A stretch of DNA of 64,000 nt from Ramlibacter pinisoli (lineage in GTDB: Bacteria; Pseudomonadota; Gammaproteobacteria; Burkholderiales; Burkholderiaceae_C), in NCBI RefSeq assembly GCF_009758015.1, contig NZ_WSEL01000009.1, positions 496,001-560,000 of the forward strand, read 5' to 3'. The position numbers and the translations under genes are program-made. Below, piece by piece: positions 59,107-64,000 of this stretch (position 1 is the stretch's first letter; each line of letters begins with the position of its first letter). A model generated the notes under the pieces. That model was not told the origin of the DNA and searched no databases. It saw only the letters and a list, made by a program, of their open reading frames with translations.

Positions 59107-60093
59107 ATGAAGACGATCCCATTCGCACGCACCCTGCTCGCCGCCGGCCTGGGCCTGGCGCTGTGCGGCGCCGCGCAGGCGCAGGAGAAGCTCACCTACA
59201 TGACCAACTGGTACGCGCAGGCCGAGCACGGCGGCTTCTACCAGGCGGTGGCCACGGGCATCTACAGGAAGCACGGCCTGGACGTCACCATCCGGATGGG
59301 CGGCCCGCAGGTCAACATCCTGCAGCTCATGGCCGCCGGCCAGGCCGACTGCATCATGGGCTCGAGCGACATGCAGATGATGATCGCGCGCGCGGGCGGC
59401 CTGCCGGTGGTCACCGTCGCGGCCATCTTCCAGAAGGATCCGCAGGTCCTGATCTCGCACGAGAACGTCAGGAGCTTCGAGGAGATGAAGGACAAGACCA
59501 TCCTCATCGCTCCCTCGGCCCAGCGCGGCTACTGGCTGTGGCTCAAGGGCAAGTACGGTTTCAAGGACGAGCAGACGCGTCCCTACACCTTCAACATCCA
59601 GCCCTTCGTGGCCGACGGGAACACGGTGCAGCAGGGCTACCTGACGTCCGAGCCGTTCGCCATCCAGAAGGCGGGCGTGAAGGCCAATGCCCACCTGTTC
59701 GCCGACCAGGGCTGGACCTCGTACGCCACCACCGTGTCGTGCATGGAAGAGACCATCAGGAGCCGACCCAAGGCCGTCGAGTCCTTCGTCAAGGCCACCA
59801 TGGAAGGCTGGAAGGCCTACCTGGCCGACCCGGCGCCGGGCAATGCGCTGATCCGCAAGGACAACCCCAACATGACCGACGAGCAGCTCGCGTACAGCGT
59901 CGGCAAGCTCAAGGAGATGGGGATCATCGGCTCGGGCGACGCCAGGACCGCCGGCATCGGCGTCATCAACGAGGCGCGGGCGAAGCAGAACTACGCCTTC
60001 CTGGTCGACAACAAGCTCATCGAGCCCTCGAAGCTGAAGGTGGAGGACGCCTTCAAGCTCGACTGGGTGAAGGCCGCCAAGGTGCTGCCTTGA
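59107..60093 (+). CDS. ABC transporter substrate-binding protein, NMT1/THI5-like
   Basis: A 328-residue periplasmic protein with a signal peptide (LLAAGLGLALCGAAQAQ). The mature start LTYMTNWYAQAEHGGFYQAVATGIYRKHGLDV is the SsuA/THI5 pattern, followed by LMAAGQADCIMG and MKDKTILIAPSAQ. It overlaps the ATPase gene by one base. A close paralogue begins at 63613. The ligand is unknown. The NMT1/THI5 fold includes pyrimidine, sulfonate and aromatic-acid binders. Confidence 0.92.
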   Translation: MKTIPFARTLLAAGLGLALCGAAQAQEKLTYMTNWYAQAEHGGFYQAVATGIYRKHGLDVTIRMGGPQVNILQLMAAGQADCIMGSSDMQMMIARAGGLPVVTVAAIFQKDPQVLISHENVRSFEEMKDKTILIAPSAQRGYWLWLKGKYGFKDEQTRPYTFNIQPFVADGNTVQQGYLTSEPFAIQKAGVKANAHLFADQGWTSYATTVSCMEETIRSRPKAVESFVKATMEGWKAYLADPAPGNALIRKDNPNMTDEQLAYSVGKLKEMGIIGSGDARTAGIGVINEARAKQNYAFLVDNKLIEPSKLKVEDAFKLDWVKAAKVLP

Positions 60094-60935
60094 TGCGCGA
60101 ACCGCCCGCCGCGGCCCTGCACGCCGCGGCGCAGGCCGGCGCCACTACGCCGCCCGCGGTGGAGGTGCTGTCGGCGCACAAGACCTACCCGAACGGTACC
60201 GTCGCCCTGCAGCCGGTCGACCTCACGGTGCAGGAAGGCGAGTTCATCACGTTGCTGGGGCCATCCGGCTGCGGCAAGAGCACGCTGCTGAAGATGGTGG
60301 CGGGCCTGCTGGAGCCGAGCGACGGCCGCCTGCTGCTGTGGCGCAAGCCCGTCCAGCAACTCGACGAGGCCGGCAGGCGCATGGCCTTCGTGTTCCAGTC
60401 GCCCACGCTGATGCCCTGGGCCAGCGTGGCCACCAACGTGCGGCTGCCGCTCGACCTGGCGGGCGTGCCGCGGGCCGAGGCCGACCAGCGCGTGCAGGAC
60501 GCCCTGGCGCTGGTGGGACTGGCGAAGTTCGCCGGTTCGCTGCCGCGCAACCTGTCCGGCGGCATGCAGATGCGCGTGTCCATCGCGCGCAGCCTGGTCG
60601 TGCAGCCGCAGCTGCTGCTGATGGACGAGCCGTTCGGCGCCCTCGACGAGATCACGCGGCACAAGCTCGACACCGAGCTGCTGTCGCTGTGGCGCGAGAA
60701 GAAGCTGACCGTGATCTTCGTCACCCACTCCATCCACGAGGCGGTGTTCCTGTCCAACCGCGTCGTGATGATGGCGGCCCGGCCGGGGCGCATCGTCGAG
60801 GAGGTGGCGATCGACGAACCGTACCCGCGCACCCCCGACTTCATGGTGACGCCGCGCTTCGCGCAATACGCCAAGCGCCTGCAGGACAGCCTGCTGCGTG
60901 CCAGCCGGGACACCGACGAGGAGAGCGTGTCGTGA
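60093..60935 (+). CDS. ABC transporter ATP-binding protein
   Basis: A 280-residue ATPase of the SsuB/TauB group. Walker A GPSGCGKST, signature LSGGMQMR, Walker B LLLMDEPFGALD and FVTHSIHEAV. A 25-residue Ala/Pro-rich N-terminal extension is unusual but harmless. The stop overlaps the permease GTG start. Confidence 0.94.
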   Translation: MREPPAAALHAAAQAGATTPPAVEVLSAHKTYPNGTVALQPVDLTVQEGEFITLLGPSGCGKSTLLKMVAGLLEPSDGRLLLWRKPVQQLDEAGRRMAFVFQSPTLMPWASVATNVRLPLDLAGVPRAEADQRVQDALALVGLAKFAGSLPRNLSGGMQMRVSIARSLVVQPQLLLMDEPFGALDEITRHKLDTELLSLWREKKLTVIFVTHSIHEAVFLSNRVVMMAARPGRIVEEVAIDEPYPRTPDFMVTPRFAQYAKRLQDSLLRASRDTDEESVS

Positions 60936-61726
60936 GCACTGCCAAGCCGCGCCATGCGCAGCGCGTCCTGTATCCCGCCCTGGTGGCCATCGTGCTGCTG
61001 GGCGCCTGGCAGGGCCTGGTCACCGGCCTGAAGCTGCCGCCCTACCTGGTGCCCTCGCCGGTGCTGATGCTGCAGACCCTGGTCACCGACTGGGCCGCGC
61101 TGTTCACCGCCCTGCTCGTGACGCTGAAGATCACGGTGCTGTCGTTCTCGATGGCGGTGCTCGTCGGCGTGCTGGTCTCGTTCGTGTTCGTCCAGAGCCG
61201 CGCCATCGAGACCGCCCTCTTCCCGTACGCGGTGCTGCTGCAGGTGACGCCCATCGTGGCCGTCGCGCCGCTCATCATCATCTGGGTCAAGAATCCCACC
61301 GCCTCGCTGGTGCTGTGTGCCGCGCTGGTGGCGCTGTTCCCCATCATCAGCAACACCACCCTGGGCCTGCGCAGCATCGATCCGGACCTGCAAAGCTACT
61401 TCGCGATGAACCGGGCCAGCCGGGTGCAGACGCTGTGGCGCCTGCGCATCCCGAGTGCCCTGCCGTACTTCTTCGGCGGCCTGCGCATCTCCAGCGGCCT
61501 GGCGCTCATCGGCGCGGTGGTGGCGGAGTTCGTCGCCGGCACCGGCGGGGCGGCCACCGGGCTGGCCTACCAGATCCTGATGGCGGGCTACCAGCTGAAC
61601 ATCCCGCGCATGTTCGCCGCCCTGCTGCTGATCTCGCTGACCGGCGTCGCGCTGTTCGTGCTGATGGCGTGGCTGTCCAGGCTGGCGCTCGGCTCCTGGC
61701 ACGCCAGCGAACTCTCGCGAGATTGA
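60932..61726 (+). CDS. ABC transporter permease
   Basis: A 264-residue permease of the SsuC family with about six membrane helices and the EAA-like loop (FAMNRASRVQTLWRLRIPSALPYFFGGLRI). A GTG start at 60932 overlaps the ATPase stop (GTGA). It completes the importer with the two upstream genes. Confidence 0.93.
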   Translation: MSTAKPRHAQRVLYPALVAIVLLGAWQGLVTGLKLPPYLVPSPVLMLQTLVTDWAALFTALLVTLKITVLSFSMAVLVGVLVSFVFVQSRAIETALFPYAVLLQVTPIVAVAPLIIIWVKNPTASLVLCAALVALFPIISNTTLGLRSIDPDLQSYFAMNRASRVQTLWRLRIPSALPYFFGGLRISSGLALIGAVVAEFVAGTGGAATGLAYQILMAGYQLNIPRMFAALLLISLTGVALFVLMAWLSRLALGSWHASELSRD

Positions 61727-61751
61727 CTTCCCCTTCCACGCTCGGCCCTCC

Positions 61752-63116
61752 ATGAACGCTCCGGTGCACCCGATCGAACACCTGCAAGTCGAACTGTCCG
61801 ACCTCGACTGGGTCACGGACGCCGGCCGCATCGCGCGGCTGTCCCAGGACTTCTCCTGGTTCAGCCCCGTGCTCAAGCGCCAGCTCGAAGGCAAGCAGGC
61901 CCAGGCCGTGGTGCGTCCGCGCAGCCAGGACGAGATCGTGCGGCTCGTGTCCCTGTGCGCGCGCCTGCGCGTGCCCGTCACGGTGCGCGGCAGCGGCACC
62001 GGCAACTACGGCCAGGCCGTGCCGCTGCAAGGCGGCGTCGTCCTGGACATGAGCGGCTACAACGCCTTCCTGTGGGCGCGCGACGGCGTGGCCCGGGCGC
62101 AGGCCGGCATCCGGCTGTCGGAGCTGGAGAGCGCCATCCGGCCGCTCGGCTGGGAACTGCGCTGCGTGCCCAGCACCTGGCGCAGCGCCACGCTGGGGGG
62201 CCTGTACGGCGGCGGCTTCGGCGGCATCGGTTCGATCAACTACGGCCCGCTGGCCGCGCGCGGCAACGTGCTGGGCATCAAGGCCATCACGTTCGAGGCG
62301 CAGCCCCAGGTGGTCGAGCTTCGGGGCAGCGACGCACTGCAGCTGCACCACATGTGGGGCACCAACGGCCTGGTGCTCGAAGTCGAGGTGGGCCTTGCGC
62401 CGGCGCACGACTGGGTGGAGCAGCTGGTGGTGTTCGACAGCTTCGATGCCGGGCTGGACTTCGGCGACGCCGTCTCGCGCAGCACCGGCATCGTCAAGCG
62501 CGAGCTGTGCTTCCTGGCGGCACCCATCCCCGACTACCTGCGCCAGCTGGCCGACCACCTGCCGGCCGGCTGCCACGCCTGCATCGTGGCGGTGGCGCCG
62601 GCCAGCGAGCCGGCGCTGCAGGAAGTGGTGGCGCAGTTCGGCGGCAAGGTCACCTGCCGCAAGACCGCCGAGGAGGTGCGCACCAGCAACCGCACGCTGC
62701 TCGAATACACCTGGAACCACACCACCCTGCATGCCCTGAAGGTCGACATGACCCTCACGTACCTGCAGATCGCCTTCACCCCCGGCCAACACCTGGAGCA
62801 GGTGCGCCGGATGGAGGCGTTCTTCGCCGGCGAGGTGCTCACCCACACGGAATTCATCCGCAACATCGACGGTCACATGGTCTGCACGGCCCTGCAGCTG
62901 GTGCGCTTCACCTCCGAGGAGCGGCTGCGGGAGATCATGCGGCTGTACCGCGAGAACGGCATCCGCGTGAACGACCCCCACGTCTTCATCGTCGAGGACG
63001 GCCGGGCCCAGGGCTCCCTGGCCCCGGGCGCCCTCGCCATGAAGCGACGCTTCGATCCCCTCGGGTTGCTGAACCCGGGCAAGGTCAGGGCGTGGATGGA
63101 TGGGGTGCCGGCATGA
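61752..63116 (+). CDS. FAD-binding (PCMH-type) oxidoreductase
   Basis: A 454-residue flavoprotein of the FAD_binding_4 group. The PP-binding region VRPRSQDEIVRLVSLCARLRVPVTVRGSGTGNYGQAVPLQGGVVLDM is complete, with the typical GGLYGGGFGGIGSINYG and C-terminal DPLGLLNPGKV. No signal peptide. It starts 25 bases after the permease and is probably the last gene of the operon. Likely oxidises the imported compound (for example a hydroxy acid or amine). The substrate is not known. Confidence 0.9.
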   Translation: MNAPVHPIEHLQVELSDLDWVTDAGRIARLSQDFSWFSPVLKRQLEGKQAQAVVRPRSQDEIVRLVSLCARLRVPVTVRGSGTGNYGQAVPLQGGVVLDMSGYNAFLWARDGVARAQAGIRLSELESAIRPLGWELRCVPSTWRSATLGGLYGGGFGGIGSINYGPLAARGNVLGIKAITFEAQPQVVELRGSDALQLHHMWGTNGLVLEVEVGLAPAHDWVEQLVVFDSFDAGLDFGDAVSRSTGIVKRELCFLAAPIPDYLRQLADHLPAGCHACIVAVAPASEPALQEVVAQFGGKVTCRKTAEEVRTSNRTLLEYTWNHTTLHALKVDMTLTYLQIAFTPGQHLEQVRRMEAFFAGEVLTHTEFIRNIDGHMVCTALQLVRFTSEERLREIMRLYRENGIRVNDPHVFIVEDGRAQGSLAPGALAMKRRFDPLGLLNPGKVRAWMDGVPA

Positions 63117-63204
63117 GCTGCCGGCCGGGACCGAACCGTCCAGGGGCCTGCCAGAAACGCCAGAGCGCAGAACGAACCCGCGTCGATCAGGCAGAGCCTG
63201 CCCA

Positions 63205-63446
63205 CGCGGCAGGTGGTGCCTGGCAGGGTCGATTTGTGGGACGGCGGAGACGGACCGGGCCGGGCGGAGCGCGCGCCAGCGCGCATCGTGAACTGACTCC
63301 GGCTCATTGTCTGAACGGAGCGCTTAGCGCGCAGTGAGTTTGAGCCGGCAAGCCCGGCCCGGTGCTAGTTGGAGCGCAGTCGCGGGCGAGCGAAGCAAAG
63401 CCGCGACCGGCACACCATGAGAACCTGCCAGGCACCACCTGCCGCG
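63205..63446. repeat. Nested inverted repeat, possible MITE-like or structured element
   Basis: Perfect 23-bp arms at 63205-63227 and 63424-63446 (beginning CGCGGCAGGTGGTGCCTGGC) enclose a second perfect 12-bp pair ACCGGGCCGGGC at 63254-63265 and its complement at 63352-63363, and a third pair CCGGCTCA/TGAGCCGG at 63299-63306 and 63341-63348. The stretches between arms do not pair, so it is a mosaic palindrome and not one simple hairpin. No gene is visible in the whole 63117-63612 gap. Confidence 0.75.
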
Positions 63447-63612
63447 CCCCCACCCCATCGCGCTCCCACCCGGCACGCCTCTTGCAAATCGCTCCCCGGA
63501 GTAGAAGCAGTCAGTGGCGCAGGCCGCGGGTCATTGCTCCGGTGGCGGGACGAGGGTCCCGCCGCGCACCTGATCGGTGCGCCTTGTTCCATCGACATCA
63601 CCGGAGAACCGC

Positions 63613-64000
63613 ATGCAGGCCAGATCCTTCTTCACCGTCTTCGCCCTCGCGGCAGCCGCCACGGCGGTCCACGCGCAGGACAAGGTGTCCATCCTCACCT
63701 CCTGGTATGCCCAGGCCGAGCACGGCGGCTACTACCAGGCCCTGGCGACCGGCATCTACAAGAAGTACGGCCTGGACGTCACCGTGAAGATGGGCGGGCC
63801 GCAGGTCAACTCGGTCCAGCTCATCGCGGCGGGCCAGGCCGACTTCATCATGGGCAAGGACTTCCAGACCCTGTCGGCCATCGAGCAGGGCGTGCCGCTG
63901 GTGACCGTCGCGGCGCTGTTCCAGAAAGAGCCACAGGGAATGGTCACGCATCCCGACGTGAACGGCCTGGGCGACCTGAAGGACAAGACCGTTCTGCTGG
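63613..64000 (+). CDS. Paralogous NMT1/THI5-like ABC substrate-binding protein, cut by window edge
   Basis: At least 129 residues from MQARSFFTVFALAAAATAVHA, a signal peptide, to the window end. The mature part (SILTSWYAQAEHGGYYQAL, GLDVTVKMGGPQVNSVQL, AAGQADFIMG) is closely similar to the binding protein at 59107 over its whole visible length, with changes in the putative ligand-facing stretch after IMG. GGAG precedes the ATG. Probably opens a second importer operon of related specificity. Confidence 0.9.
   Translation, partial: MQARSFFTVFALAAAATAVHAQDKVSILTSWYAQAEHGGYYQALATGIYKKYGLDVTVKMGGPQVNSVQLIAAGQADFIMGKDFQTLSAIEQGVPLVTVAALFQKEPQGMVTHPDVNGLGDLKDKTVLL

Overview
The window is very GC-rich, single-chromosome-style DNA from a betaproteobacterium of the order Burkholderiales, most like Comamonadaceae (for example the Ramlibacter/Variovorax/Polaromonas group). 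This is inferred from gene order (cysI-DUF934-cysH-cysD-cysN; ilvB-ilvN-ilvC-pssA-leuA with a leucine leader peptide; aat-bpt; sigma factor-DUF3619-DUF3106-RDD), from pervasive 4-base start/stop overlaps, and from small dispersed palindromes between genes. No phage, transposase, CRISPR array or rRNA operon is visible. One tRNA (Asn, GTT) is present. Almost everything looks like core chromosome.

Layout. 1-7000: assimilatory sulfate reduction operon (cysI, DUF934, cysH, cysD, cysN) on the plus strand, then a 7Fe ferredoxin and a ferredoxin-NADP reductase-like flavoprotein that could supply electrons. 7086-17480 (minus strand): one long thiamine operon headed by a clear TPP riboswitch at about 17397-17478. 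It reads thiD - LuxE-like acyl-protein synthetase - LuxC-like acyl reductase - ABC ATPase/permease/binding protein (ThiXYZ type) - short-chain dehydrogenase - thiE - thiO - thiS - thiG, nearly all coupled by overlapping start and stop codons. The LuxE/LuxC/SDR trio forms a complete acid-to-thioester-to-aldehyde-to-alcohol chemistry placed inside a thiamine precursor operon. It is the strongest candidate here for an undescribed system, possibly salvage of an oxidised (carboxylate) thiamine moiety.

17600-24300: a tandem-receiver response regulator, an unknown protein, tRNA-Asn, a family 25 glycosyltransferase, the two N-degron aminoacyl transferases (aat, bpt), an IclR regulator and a PBP7-type endopeptidase. 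24392-32250 (minus strand): branched-chain amino acid genes ilvB, ilvN, ilvC, pssA and two adjacent, non-orthologous 2-isopropylmalate synthases preceded by a leucine leader peptide and attenuator hairpin. 32500-35830: an ECF-like sigma factor with DUF3619, DUF3106 and RDD membrane proteins, then dgkA and a LOG-family protein. 35850-42030: P-II protein, glutamine-dependent NAD synthetase, a DUF482 protein, soluble and membrane pyrophosphatases.

42070-49140: TetR regulator with two identical-spacing palindromic operators facing a predicted metal-dependent hydrolase, an aldehyde dehydrogenase, an SDR, and the molybdenum cofactor genes moaA-mobA-moeA. 49276-57604: an RND efflux pump pair, rnhA, a methyltransferase divergent from gloB with overlapping start codons, and mltD. 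58179-64000: a creatininase-family hydrolase, an NMT1/THI5-like ABC importer and an FAD-linked oxidase, then a nested inverted-repeat region and the start of a paralogous binding protein cut by the window edge.
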